A DNA stretch of 64,000 bases from Pratylenchus scribneri. Taxonomy: Eukaryota; Nematoda; Chromadorea; Rhabditida; Pratylenchidae. Location of the stretch: assembly GCA_030063045.1 (NCBI GenBank), contig JAQSEB010000001.1, positions 186,001-250,000 on the forward strand, in the 5' to 3' direction. The position numbers and the translations under genes are program-made. Below the pieces are notes generated by a model that was given only the letters and a program-made list of their open reading frames with translations, made no database searches and had not been told where the DNA came from. Positions 23,067-35,065 of this stretch are shown piece after piece; the first letter of the stretch is position 1; the number at the start of each line of letters is the position of its first letter.

Positions 23067-25124
23067 ATGCCCTTGATTAAACCGCCCTTAGCGCGTTCTG
23101 TGGACAAAGCAATTGAACGAATCAATCAAGCCGCACAAAAAAGCGATAATGAGGCAAAATTGTAGGTGCCAATCTATTGTAAACAGTATGAGACCTTTCA
23201 GTACCTATCCCATTCTTTTGGCCATAGCTCAACAAGGCTTTAGCCAATCTGAGGAGGCAATATACCATTTGAAAGCTCAAAGTTACCTCTACAAAGTGGC
23301 CTATTTAAATTTTAATGAATTTAAGTTTTAAAGGAAAAAGTTACAGCCTTTGAGTATAATAAATCAAAATTTTGGAGGAAAAGCCGCTTTTCTATAGGGT
23401 ATGTTAAATTTCCTAAAAATTAGTTAAGCCACTTTTTAGAGGACATTTAGAGCTTTTGAATGGCATATTGTCTTCCCGAATTGATTGATTCCATGTTGAG
23501 CTATGGACAAAAGAAAAGCCAAAGTACTGAAATGATGCTAATGAAAAATTCGCCTTCAATTTCAATCTATTTCCTCCGAATTCCGTAGGGATTACGGCTC
23601 AAGGCAATTCAAAGGGGCTCCAAAATTTGATAAGAATTCATCGGATTACGGAAGACCATTGGTGGGAACAAAATCACAGGCTAGAGGTGTTCGAGCAGGT
23701 GATGCCGTGATGAGGGAAGTGATTTTCCTATGTGAAATCATCCAAAAGAATGCAAAGGGGACACCGCCAAATTGTACAATCAAATTTGGCCCACTCTTCG
23801 TCATCTACAATTATTACTCACAAAGTCTTGTTGGAATGCTGATTCGGGCCAGAAAATATGGACTCGTCGATTTTGAGGGGGAAATGCTCTATCAAAGGCA
23901 ATAAAGAATTAATTGGTTTTAAAAATATTTAAATAATTTAGACAAGATGATAACAAGGAAATTAGGCTGTTGAAAAGTGTGGATGGTTAGTTTTAATTAA
24001 TTAAATTAAATATTTATTATTCTTAATATTTATTATCCTTTCCGGAAAAAGAAAAAAATTATTCTTTCCGGAAAGGGGCAACCTGAAAAAGTGCAAATTA
24101 ATTCTTTCCGGAAAGGGGCAACCGGATAAAGTGCAAATTAATTCTTTCCGGAAAGGGGCAACCGGATAAAGTGCAAATTAATTCTTTCCGGAAAGGGGCA
24201 ACCGGATAAAGTGCAAATTAATTGTTTCCGGAAAAGTGCAACCGGATAAAGTGCAAATTAATTGTTTCCGGAAAAGTGCAACCGGATAAAGTGCAAATTA
24301 ATTGTTTCCGGAAAAGTGCAACCGGATAAAGTGCAAATTAATTCTTTCTGGAAAAAGGGCAACCTAAAAAAGTGCAAATTAATTCTTTCCGGAAAGGGGC
24401 AACCTAAAAAGTGCAAATTAATTCTTTCCAGAAAGGGGCAACCGGATAAAGTGCAAATTAATTCTTTCCGGAAAGGGGCAACCAAAAAAGTGCAAATTAA
24501 TTCTTTCCGGAAAGGGGCAACCGGATAAAGTGCAAATTAATTGTTTCAGGAAAAGTGCAACCGGATAAAGTGCAAATTAATTCTTTCCGGAAAGGGGCAA
24601 CCTAAAAAAGTGCAAATTAATTCTTTCCGGAAAGGGGCAACCTAAAAAGTGCAAATTAATTCTTTCCGGAAAGGGGCAACCGGATAAAGTGCAAATTAAT
24701 TCTTTCCGGAAAGGGGCAACCGGATAAAGTGCAAATTAATTCTTTCCGGAAAGGGGCAACCGGATAAAGTGCAAATTAATTGTTTCCGGAAAGGGGCAAC
24801 CTAAAAAAGTGCAAATTAATTCTTTCCGGAAAGGGGCAACCGGATAAAGTGCAAATTAATTCTTTCCGGAAAGGGGCAACCTAAAAAAGTGCAAATTAAT
24901 TCTTTCCGGAAAGGGGCAACCTAAAAAAGTGCAAATTAATTCTTTCAAGAAAGGGGTAAATTTTTTCCAGGAAAAGGGGGATTTGGATTGCTATTTATAT
25001 TTGGGAGATAATTCAATTAATAATTATTAATAATTTAGAAATTCGACAAATTGTTGTTTACTCCGGTGATCCAGTTAATTGTGTTAAAATCAAGGAAAAT
25101 GGCGGTGAAGGTGGCGGAAAATGA
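23067..25124 (+). CDS. Costars-domain protein (ABRA/ABRACL-like actin regulator)
   Basis: Exons 23067-23161, 23589-23897, 23942-23985 and 25039-25124 sum to 534 nt, 177 residues. Residues about 53-155 match the Costars domain as I know it from ABRACL and the C-terminus of ABRA: DYGRPLVGTKSQARGVRAG, REVIFLCEIIQKN, GMLIRARKYGLVDFEGEMLY and DDNKEIRLL. Family members bind or influence actin and Rho-dependent signalling in the cytoplasm. The N-terminal 32 residues (MPLIKPPLARSVDKAIERIN) are a charged extension. The end of exon 2 uses a GC donor (CAAAG|GCAATA); without it the conserved DDNKEIRLL cannot be joined in frame. Intron 1 is mostly one family A element and intron 3 is a minisatellite. The gene is convergent with NDUFA10, 124 bp away. 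Confidence 0.88.
23195..23525. mobile_element. Family A foldback element with matching termini
   Basis: The left end TTTCAGTACCT and right end AAAGTACTGAAATGA form the outermost inverted repeat, the clearest view of the element's limits in this window. It accounts for about 330 of the 427 nt of Costars intron 1. Confidence 0.8.
24045..24965. repeat. Minisatellite, 40-bp unit, about 23 copies
   Basis: The unit is TTCTTTCCGGAAAGGGGCAA followed by CCGGATAAAGTGCAAATTAA. A common variant replaces CCGGAT with CCTAAA and a rarer one reads TTGTTTCCGGAAAAGTGCAA. It lies in the last intron of the Costars gene. A short degenerate relative lies inverted at about 38.4 kb. Confidence 0.97.
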
Positions 25125-25145
25125 AAAAAAAATAACAAAAAATGA

Positions 25146-25215
25146 TTTATTCAAATTTACACATTCAATTGTCTAATTTTGCCAATTCAAATTTACATAT
25201 TATTTTCCTAATAAA
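25146..25215. terminator. Overlapping poly(A) signals of two convergent genes
   Basis: AATAAA on the plus strand at 25210-25215 would serve the Costars transcript. AATAAA on the minus strand at 25151-25146 would serve NDUFA10. If both are used, the two 3' untranslated regions overlap antisense by some tens of bases. Confidence 0.5.
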
Positions 25216-25247
25216 ATATTTTCTTTTTTCATTCATTCATTCATTCA

Positions 25248-27806
25248 TCAATGATGCCGCAAATAATCCGGGTCATACATCTTTCCGGTTGGGTCGAATT
25301 GTTGCACAACAGGCAAACTAAGGCCACTGAACCACCATTCTTTCCAGAAATATTCAAACCTTAAATAAATTTGAATATAGATCAAATATGGAATTAAGAT
25401 ATGCCCAAATTTGATGCCATTTATAATAAGTAATAACTCATCAAGAAATGGACCAATTTTGGTGATTTTAGTATCAAATTGAAGTCCAGACTTTTGGCTA
25501 TTCAATGATATTAATTTTATTTAAATTCAATTAGAAGTGATGAAATTGTACCCAAAAAATCATTTTAAATGAAAATGCCCTTTATTATTGGATTGGCGAA
25601 ATTTTTTGTGATTTTTGAAACAAATCTTCATTAATTCTGAACCAATTTAAATAAAATTAATAATATTTGATAGACAAAAATCTGCTCTTCATTTTGATAC
25701 AAAAATTTTCTCTACTTGATGAGTTATTACTTATTATTATAAAAGGTGACAAATTGGTTTGATTATTTCTCATTTCCTCATAAGACGCACCATTTTTCCG
25801 GTGCCAATTGATCTTGCCGCCAATGCATCATTCCTTCTCGAGTGATTGGATCCTTTTCCGTGTATCCATAGGTGTATAAACTTTTCAGGACCTAAATTGG
25901 CCAAATTGAATCAATCTTAAAATTTTTATTTTACCTCAAACATCATAACATGACGCATATGTTCTGCATCCGGTGGATAAATGTACAATTCGGCAATCTC
26001 GTAATGGAGACGAGTTAATTCGCCGAAAGCTTTGAACAGGAGGCGGCGTTTTTCAGTCATTCTAAAAATGAATATTATTTAATTTGTCGAATAAATTGAT
26101 AGTTTTAAGAAATTCAAGGTCTAAAAATTCAAGTTTTAAAAAATTCACGGTCTTAAAATTCCAAATTTCTAAATTATCAAGGTCTAAAAATTCAAATTTT
26201 AGAAATTCAAGGCCTAAAAATTTAAATTTAAAAAATTCAAGTTAAATTCACAGTCTAAAATTTCAAATTTTTAAAAAATCAAGGTTTAAAAAATTCAAAT
26301 TTTAAAAATTCAAGGTCTAATTAAGGTAAAAACAAAAAACAAAAAAATAAAAGTCTAAAATATTTTTCTTTAGCCAATTCCCAATATTCTTTTTGCTTAC
26401 AAATATCGAATCCATCCATAATGGGTGTCCATATCGCCAATGGTGAACCATTCCTCCAGCACTTCCCCAGTGTGCGCATCGTACATATCAAAGTTCAGAT
26501 TGAAGATGTCGTCCAAAACAATGTCCATATATTCGGGCGAGGCCCAATCATAGGTCAAAATGTGAGAATGGCGTCTGCAGATGAGTAGGGAATTTATTTA
26601 TTTATTTTTGTTTTATGCATTAAAAATGTTAAAATACTTGAATTCACGCAACAAATCTTTGTATGACTCCTCAATGGTTTTCAAATATTTCTCATCCGCA
26701 TTTGCAATTTCATGTTCCTAAAAATATTAAGAATATTTTTTAAATAATTATTTATCATACATTTCCTCGTTTTTTGATATTCTCCAAACATTTTGAGATT
26801 GGACAGTCCAAATAAATGACCAAATGAGGCCAAAATCGCAAATAATGCAGAGTGACTTTCCGAACAAAATGATAATATTTGAAAACTGCAAAAAGCAAAA
26901 AAATTAGTCAATTTAATTAATATTATTTTAAATAATTTATATTTGCTTTGTTTTTGAATTTATATTTTTATAAACCAACTCACATTCCATGCTAATCCAA
27001 TTCTTCTCGCGCATTGCATTTGCAAATACGAAATCACTGTACACGGATCTTTCCATTACGACGCCCTCACCTATAAATGAGAGTCAATTAAATATTTTAA
27101 AATCAGAATAAAACTACCAAAATTTATAATTAATTAATTAACCTGTATTGAATATATGGGCCAGCGCATTTGCATATTGCTCGAATTTACTTGCATATAT
27201 GAGGTCCTGCATAACTGCTGTTTGATCATCCGAAGGATTCTTGTAGAACATAAGCTCATCAGGTATTCGGAATCGTTTTGGGAACTTTAAAAACAATTAA
27301 TTTAATAAATTTGTATTTTTATTTACCAAATCATGAAATTTTCGCATATCATTCCCATAACGATCAACCAAAATATCTTTCATCGAGAATGCTGGCATAT
27401 AAAGGAATCCAAGTTCATCGGCTAATTTGGCAGCAAATTCCGACTAAAGTATTTTTATTTTAATTGAATTGTTTAATAAAATAGAAACCTTTCCACTCCC
27501 AATATTCCCTTCGACCACAATTAGCTTTGAATTCTTATGATGGCGAATTAAACTTCGGGATGGTATAATTTGATGACGTTGGAAGCCTTTTTCCTTGTAC
27601 GGATATGGCTCTGGATAATTGTAAGGCAGTGTGGAAGGCAAAGTGTATTTGTCAACAATTGTGCGGCGTTGTTCCATAAATGGATTTGTTGGTGGAAAAC
27701 ACAACAATCCTCCCAGCGAATTTTGCGTAAATGTCGACAATTTTTGACATTGATTTAGGCATTCAGTGGGCAAAATTGCCAATCTCAAATGATAATGAAC
27801 CACCAT
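25248..27806 (-). CDS. NDUFA10: NADH dehydrogenase (complex I) subunit NDUFA10
   Basis: Ten exons: 27806-27489, 27443-27327, 27284-27143, 27070-26984, 26885-26761, 26717-26638, 26574-26401, 26061-25935, 25891-25791, 25359-25248. They sum to 1,383 nt, 460 residues. The protein is a mitochondrial inner-membrane complex I accessory subunit built on the deoxynucleoside-kinase fold. Visible landmarks are the P-loop VVEGNIGSGKSE at about residues 97-108, GVVMERSVYSDFVFANAM, and the strand-helix VIYLDCPISKCLENIKKRG. The first ~90 residues serve as a basic, Ser/Thr-containing mitochondrial leader and N-terminal extension. The C-terminus ends FDPTGKMYDPDYLRHH. The length is longer than the mammalian subunit (about 355) but usual for nematode forms with extensions. 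The final intron holds a family B foldback. Start codons of NDUFA10 and FERRY3 are 342 bp apart, head to head. Confidence 0.93.
25405..25745. mobile_element. Family B foldback element
   Basis: Left end TTATAATAAGTAATAACTCATC is mirrored by GATGAGTTATTACTTATTAT on the right. The arms carry AGACTTTTGGCTATTCAATG and its complement. It makes up most of the last NDUFA10 intron. Confidence 0.82.
26095..26340. repeat. Degenerate tandem repeat in NDUFA10 intron
   Basis: Imperfect repetition of AAATTCAAGGTCTAAAAATT with period about 28 bp, eight or so copies with many substitutions. It fills the intron between 26062 and 26400. Confidence 0.75.
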
Positions 27807-28148
27807 TTTTATTTAATCTTAAACAAATTATTTATTTTGGAATTTAGTGAAAAGGGTTGTAAATTTATTCAAAAGGAAAATTATTTGGATTTTAAGAATA
27901 ATAAAAAGAGCAGCTCAGCAACTATTCACATTTCATTAAAAGCGAGTTTTATTAATGAATTATGATTAATGTTTTATGATTATGATTAAAAAAATTTAAT
28001 TTCACATATAAAAATTCATTAAATTTTTAGAAATTTTAGATCATCTCAAAATATGAATGAAGAAATTTTAGAAATTAGTGAAAAAATTTTATAATTTCAC
28101 ATATAAAAAATTCTTTAATTAATTTATAAATTTTTTTAGATAAAAAAA
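27807..28148. promoter_or_regulatory. Shared head-to-head promoter interval, NDUFA10/FERRY3
   Basis: A very AT-rich 342-bp spacer separates two divergent start codons. It contains an imperfect repeat of AAATTTTAGAAATTAGTGAA-like sequence. No specific element can be assigned. Confidence 0.5.
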
Positions 28149-31100
28149 ATGAATGAAGAAATTTCTAAAATCCGAAAATTTCAATATGACATTGTGAGGC
28201 ATGGTTTTCGGCAACAAATAAATTATGATATTCAAATTCCATTGCCCGAAAATAGCAGCCATCGAGATTATTTTGGACATTTGTGCGCCCAACAAAATAT
28301 TCCAATTTTTGCTCATAAAGGTTTAAAATATTATCCTTTTTATTCTAAATTAAATTTTCTAGAAATTGGAATTGCATTGAAAAAATTTATTCAAGAAGAA
28401 TCGAGCAAATTGACTGCTGAATTTGTTGAAAAATCATTGCGCGACAAATTGGCGGAATACGGCAATGATTCCGCCAAACTTTCCTACGAAATTTCTAACA
28501 ATTCTGCTGCAATTTTTATAGTATATTAAATTAATTTAAAGTTTAAACCCATGAATATAAAATTTAGCCAGAATTCGGCAATTCGAAGGAAAAAGAACAA
28601 AATTTTGAGGATCAATTCCAACAAATCATGCGCCAATGTTCATCCATTCAATTAATGCATTTGATCGGGGAAGAGGCAACAATGAATGAGGAAGTTTGTT
28701 TTCATTCAATCAAAAATTTAAACAAGGATTTAAAAAAGAATTTACCAAAAATTTTTGAAAATTTTTAAGGGGGAACATTTCAATTTTAAGGTCATGGCTT
28801 AGAATCCCCTCAGGCAAATTATTTTTTCGGTGATTTATATATACATTACATATATTACAGTCCATTTCTAAACAAAATGCAGTATTTCGAACAAAAATCA
28901 CAAAAAAATATAATTTAATTCATTCATTTTCAGATGCGAATGTTGGTTCAAGCGAGGGATTTTGAATTGGACCGATTGGAGAAAGCATGTGAATCGGCGT
29001 TGGCTGCGTCCATTCAAAATCAAGGGGAATTGATGAATGGCAGTGCCGAGGACAATAACAATCAACTTTCATTGCTTAACAATGAAATTCGGGTTCATTT
29101 CAAATTCACCTCTCAATAAATTACGAATTAATTTTCAGCAAATCCAATTGGACTATTCCCGTCAAATTGAAGCACTTTTGGCCAGGCAAAGACGCGATTA
29201 TCGAGAATTGGTGCGAAAAATGTTAAAAAATGAACAAATTATTGGTCCAAAAATGTTGACAATGAATCGAAGTGCTACCGGCACATTTGGCCGATTATTC
29301 CATGAAAAAATGAATGGAAATGAATCGAAAAGCAAAATTAAAAAGTTTGTCAAATTAAATTAATAAAATATTAAAATTTAATTTTTTTCAGGTCAATTTC
29401 ATACGATGAAAAAATGAATGGTTCAAAACAGAATGGGAAAAAGGAAGCACCAGCGCCAAATTGCTCTGAAAGTTTCTCAATTTACATTGGTAGGTCCACC
29501 AAATTCCTTCCATTTTTAATTTAATTTAAATGAATATTAAATTGTGAAAATATAAATTATTTAATTTACCCAATAATTTTACGAAAATAATCGACATAAA
29601 TGAAGATCGTAAATCTTGGTAATAAAATATATCGGGATTTATTAAAAAAAACTTTCCAAATCTGATGTGTTGTTGATGGTGTAGGGGTATTGTTCTTCAT
29701 TTTTAATGCTGGAAGTGGGAAAGTTCAATTCCCGTTGGTGACAAATCATTTTTTTTGCATTTACATGGGAATAATGCTTTAAAAGAAACCCAATTTAGCC
29801 CGTTTTATGACCTAAACATTTTTTTGTCCAAAAATTATGGGTAAATTTCAGAATTCAATGATTTTAGGAGTAAATTAATTCAATTTTTTATATTTTTAGG
29901 TTCCCAGCTGAAAACAATGCACAATGCCCGAATTTTGGCGTGCCAAAATTTCACCAGAGATCTTTGCCTTTCCCAATGCACCGATGAAGAACACGGAGGA
30001 GGAGGCCAAGATGATTTGTTGGATGGCTCAAAAAGACTTCATTTGCTGATGAACATTTATGGGAGGGAATTGTCCGCCGTCGTCCTCCCCGTTGGAAGGG
30101 ATCCTCGATGGCACATCAAAAAACGCACCGAATTCGCCCGACTTTGCGAAAATTCGGCCGAATTGCATTTTGACTCATTGGAGGCACAGCTGGAAAAAAT
30201 TGCACAAAATGTGAGAGATGGAAAGTTTTTTAGTGAAAATTAATTTAAATACTTTCTTATTAGTTTTTATTTTTAATAGAAATTAAATTTTTTCAAAACT
30301 CTTTAAATTTATAAAAATATTTTTTAATTAATATAAATTTTACAAAAATATAATTTTTAATTAAATTAATATAAATTTTACAAATTATTTTTAATTAAAT
30401 TAATATATATTTTACAAAAATATTATTTTTAATTAAATTAATATATATTTTACAAAAATATTATTTTTAATTAAATTAATATAAATTTTACAAAAATATA
30501 ATTTTTAATTAAATTAATATAAATTTTACAAATTATTTTTAATTAAATTAATATATATTTTACAAAAATATTATTTTTAATTAAATTAATATATATTTTA
30601 CAAAAATATTATTTTTAATTAAATTAATATATATTTTACAAAAATATTATTTTTAATTAAATTAATATATATTTTACAAAAATATTATTTTTAATTAAAT
30701 TAATATATATTTTACAAAAATATTATTTTTAATTAAATTAATATATATTTTACAAAAATATTATTTTTAATTAAATTAATATAAATTTTACAAATTATTT
30801 TTAATTAAATTAATATATATTTTACAAAAATATTATTTTTAATTAAATTAATATATATTTTACAAAAATATTATTTTTAATTAAATTAATATAAATTTTA
30901 CAAAAATATAATTTTTAATTAAATTAATATAAATTTTACAAATTATTTTTAATTAAATTAATATATATTTTACAAAAATATTATTTTTAATTAAATTAAT
31001 ATATATTTTACAAAAATATTATTTTTAATTAAATTAATATATATTTTACAAAAATATTATTTTTAATTAAATTAATATATATTTTACAAAAATATTATTT

Positions 31101-33224
31101 TTAATTAAATTAATATAAATTTTACAAAAATATAATTTTTAATTAAATTAATATATATTTTACAAAAATATTATTTTTAATTAAATTAATATATATTTTA
31201 CAAAAATATTATTTTTAATTAAATTAATATAAATTTTACAAAAATATAATTTTTAATTAAATTAATATAAATTTTACAAATTATTTTTAATTAAATTAAT
31301 ATATATTTTACAAAAATATTATTTTTAATTAAATTAATATATATTTTACAAAAATATAATTTTTAATTAAATTAATATAAATTTTACAAAAATATTATTT
31401 TTAATTAAATTAATATATATTTTACAAAAATATTATTTTTAATTAAATTAATATAAATTTTACAAAAATATAATTTTTAATTAAATTAATATAAATTTTA
31501 CAAATTATTTTTAATTAAATTAATATATATTTTACAAAAATATTATTTTTAATTAAATTAATATATATTTTACAAAAATATTATTTTTAATTAAATTAAT
31601 ATATATTTTACAAAAATATTATTTTTAATTAAATTAATATATATTTTACAAAAATATTATTTTTAATTAAATTAATATAAATTTTACAAAAATATTATTT
31701 TTAATTAAATTAATATATATTTTACAAAAATATTATTTTTAATTAAATTAATATATATTTTACAAAAATATTATTTTTAATTAAATTAATATATATTTTA
31801 CAAAAATATTATTTTAAAATATTTTTGTTTTTTTAAAGAAAAAAAAGATTTGAGCACCTTTATTAATGAATTAATATTTTTAAAAAAAATTTATAATATT
31901 TTAAAAATTTATTCCCTTTAACAAAAGACCTCTATGATTGCAGAAAAATTTTTAATTTTTTTTATAGAAAATAAATAAAAATTAAATAAAATTTTTATTT
32001 TTACTAAACTCCCTGAAAATTGTATGATATTAAAATTAATAAAATTTAAAAATTTAATTCATCGAAAAAAAATTTTTTGTTGAAAAAATAAAGAAACCGA
32101 TGAAATTAAATTTAAAAATTTTATTTTTATTAGAAATATTATTTGGGAAATATAAAATTAACGAAATTAAATTCATTTATGATATTTTTTATAACCCAAA
32201 TTAAAATTTAAGGTCCAAGAGGCGAACAAAAATCGACGCCGAAAAAGGGAAATGGCCGATTTGTCGCAACTGTCCTATTCCCCTCCAATGGATTTTTACG
32301 AATTCGATGAGGAAATGCTCCAACCCGGCGATGTCTATTTGACCCGACATTCCAATCTTTCCGCCGTTCAAGTAAAAAATTAATTAATTTTAATTTCCAA
32401 AATCATTTTTTCAATTTAAGTTGGTTTTCCATTTGGTCGGCGATTTGGCCTTAAGCGAGGAGGAAATTTCCTCACGTCATCCCTGCATTTGTGGCCTTCG
32501 AAATATTGTTCGACTTTGTGCCAAATCTGCAATTCGAAATATTTCATTTCCACTTTTGATGGTCGACAAATTCAATGAAGAGGTGGGATAATTTGGATAC
32601 CCATCCAACTTGACGCCATTCAAAATAACTCAAAAATTGAATATTATAAAATTAAACAGCAGACTTTTGGCTATCAAAGAATATTAATTTTATTAAATTG
32701 ATTCAGAATTGATGGAATTATGCCCAAAAAACGAATGCAAATTCTGCCAATTCACAGTAAAGGCAATTCAAAATGGTTTTATGGGGATAACTCCATCAAT
32801 TTAAATAAATTTAATATAATTTGATAGCCAAAAGTCTGATCTTTAATTTGATACTAAAATAATCAAAATTGGTCCAATCTTTGATGAATTATTTTAAACC
32901 ATGCGAAGTTAGCTTGGCGATATTTGGCCATTCCATTAAAAAATATTTTTATAATTATTCTTGTTTTTTTTGCAGTTGATGACCCAAAATTGGTGCCAAT
33001 CTCGTGCCGAACTCATTTTCAAATGCCTTAAAGGCTTTCTGATGGAAGTTTGCTCCTCGAACAGTGGTGCCGGCGGCGCATTGGGCGGTGGGCCGGCTGC
33101 CTCCAATTCTCTCCATTTCAACATTAATTTTGCCCTCCCCTCCTCAATTCCCCGCCATCTTTTCCATCAAATTGTCGATTTGTTCACCTCAATTTATTAT
33201 TTGGTCCCATCATTGAATGCATAA
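28149..33224 (+). CDS. FERRY3: C12orf4 / FERRY complex subunit 3 homologue
   Basis: Ten exons: 28149-28320, 28363-28520, 28568-28693, 28934-29092, 29139-29344, 29392-29489, 29900-30210, 32213-32371, 32421-32582, 32976-33224. They sum to 1,800 nt, 599 residues. I recognise the C12orf4 (DUF2362) family from its conserved blocks: GSQLKTMHNAR at about 307-317, PGDVYLTRHSNLSAVQLVFH at about 448-467, GLRNIVRLCAKSA, and WCQSRAELIFKCLKGFLMEV near the C-terminus. In mammals this protein is a subunit of the five-part FERRY complex, a RAB5 effector linking mRNAs to early endosomes; a conserved role here is inference. The first intron (28321-28362) is 42 nt and in frame, so the genomic frame is open through it; removing it restores a family-like IFAHKEIGIALKKF. 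Intron 7 holds a 1.5-kb AT-rich array and intron 9 a family B element. Confidence 0.88.
29665..29757 (+). other. tRNA-like sequence with A and B boxes
   Basis: TGGTGTAGGGG at 29677-29687 fits the A-box consensus TRGYNNANNNG. AGTTCAATTCC at 29722-29732 is close to the B-box. An eight-T run follows at about 29749. The flanks pair only weakly as an acceptor stem and no convincing anticodon arm forms, so this is a tRNA pseudogene or a tRNA-derived SINE fragment rather than a functional tRNA. It lies in FERRY3 intron 6. Confidence 0.35.
30290..31815. repeat. AT-rich minisatellite, 38-bp unit with 32-bp variant, about 40 copies
   Basis: The main unit is AATTAAATTAATATATATTT followed by TACAAAAATATTATTTTT. 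A shorter form lacks AAAATA after TACAAA. The short units recur within longer blocks, showing higher-order duplication. The array is nearly pure A+T and fills intron 7 of FERRY3; the rest of that intron to 32212 is AT-rich without further structure. Confidence 0.97.
32608..32900. mobile_element. Family B foldback element
   Basis: Left end CAACTTGACGCCATTCAAAA, arms with GACTTTTGGCTATCAAAGAA and CTTTGATGAATTATTTTAAA at the right end. It accounts for about 290 of the 393 nt of FERRY3 intron 9. Confidence 0.8.
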
Positions 33225-35065
33225 AGCAAATAATATTGTTCATTTTGTTGACATTTTGTACCCTCATATTTTGACTGTGATTTTCAAATTTTTGTTTTCC
33301 AGAACATATCACAATATCGCAATTATATTCATTTTTTGTATTATTTTATTATGTGGAATAAAAATTTTTAAATTTAAATTTTCTTACCGAAAAATTAACA
33401 TTTTGGCCATAAAACTTGGCCAAATTAGGCTCCTTTTAAGCCATATTTTGCATAATCCAAAACCTAATCCTAAACCTCCGCATTTTGATGTGGCCATGAT
33501 TTATGGCCTCACAAATGTTCAGTTTTATATACAAATTTAAATTAATAATATTTAAATATTAAAAATATATTAAAATAATTTAAATAAATTTAATTCTAAC
33601 ATTTCGTTTTCTACCTATTGAAGAGCAGTCAGCAGAAGAGGAAGTTAAACAAATTTTTAGTAGTCCGAAAGGAAGGGGTGAATATGTTTCCAATTTGGCC
33701 CCATCCATCCAATTCTTTTGGCTCAAATTCTTCCCCATTTTTTTCAAATCATCTGCCATTGGTCGACCATAAAATGAATGTTCATAGATGGGAATTGAAT
33801 GTGTCCGAGGGCTTTAAAAACCATTTTTGACCAAAATTCTTCCAAATTGTGCCATTCCAAAATGGCACCGCCCGCCCCTTTCCATTGGAACTTCATTTCC
33901 TCTGCCATTTTTGCCATTCTTTCAATTTTGTTCAAAAATGTGAAAAAGCGACAAAAAAGACTCAAATTTCATACAACAACAATGGCCGTCTGGCCCATCC
34001 CCTCTCACATTTGGCCCATCTCAAAATGTGTTGTCTCGGGCACGCAGGCTTTTTCCATATAAAAATGAATAATGGGGGAAGAGGTTTTGGGAATAATGTA
34101 TTTTTGTTTAATTATTGGCCACACCATGCCTTCTCATTTTTCACACTTTCCATTCCATTCTAACTAAAGTTTGCCCTCACAAATTCCTCGCATTTTTGCC
34201 ATTCATCCATCTGCTGGAATTTTCCACTCATCTTCTTCCCATAATTCTCCCCAAAACATCTTCTTCACCCAAAATGTCCCAAATCCCCCCCATTCCTTTA
34301 CCCCTTTATTATATAGCCAATTCCCTCACCCTTTTGCCCCGTCAACTATCCAACCAAGAAGCAATAAAACGCCGAAATTGAAAAGCTGGGAGGAATTTGT
34401 TTTGCTTTTTGCTTTATTTGTTCTTTTTTAAGGGGACAAGACATGTTGGAAATGGATTGGCCCAAATCAATTTTATTTATTTTATTTGTGAGGGCAATGA
34501 AATCGGCTTTTTTTTGATTGAAATCCCCGAATTAGCTCATCATTTTTGGTGGGGCACAAAAACACGTGTCCCAATTGAAAAGCAAAAGGAATATACTCCC
34601 AAAAATGATGCCATTCCTAAAATAGTTGATCCCATTCGGCTAAAGTACGAAAATATGCCATATTATTTTTATAGGAATAAATTGAATTAAAAGCAATTTT
34701 TAAACACCTTTAACTATTCCAATACCCGCCGAATGGACTAAGCTTTTATTCATTTTATGATTCAATCAATCACAAATGTTCAAATAAACCAAAAAGCCCA
34801 TTAAATTTCTGTGCCATTGTCGAAGGCATCGAAATATAAGAAAAGATTCGCCATTAACTATAAGGCACATCTATTTCCCTCATGGTCAGTCCTGCTGCCT
34901 TAAAATACGGTAGATGTAGATTTGATTGTGTCGCTTCGAAGTTAATAAAAAATATGCCCTTGGGGCAAATCATATTTTAATCAAGAAGATCGAATTCGCT
35001 TGTCCTTTATGTCCATTTTTTAATATATTTTCACTTTTAGCCTTCCTTCAGCCAATCTTCTTCAA
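33225..35065. other. Intergenic region without a supported gene
   Basis: An AATAAA at 33357 may end the FERRY3 transcript. A family D-like repeat (GGCCATAAAACTTGGCCAAA) lies at about 33395-33520. Two short plus-strand frames are possible but unsupported: 34274-34381 (MSQIPPIPLPLYYIANSLTL...) and an open stretch ending at 34690 with HHFWWGTKTRVPIEKQKEYT. Neither has a recognisable domain or convincing partner exons. Confidence 0.4.

Noticed and set aside
24258..24528. Open frames on both strands in the 40-bp array
   Set aside because: Openness comes from the repeat unit; neither strand has an independent start, domain or splice context.
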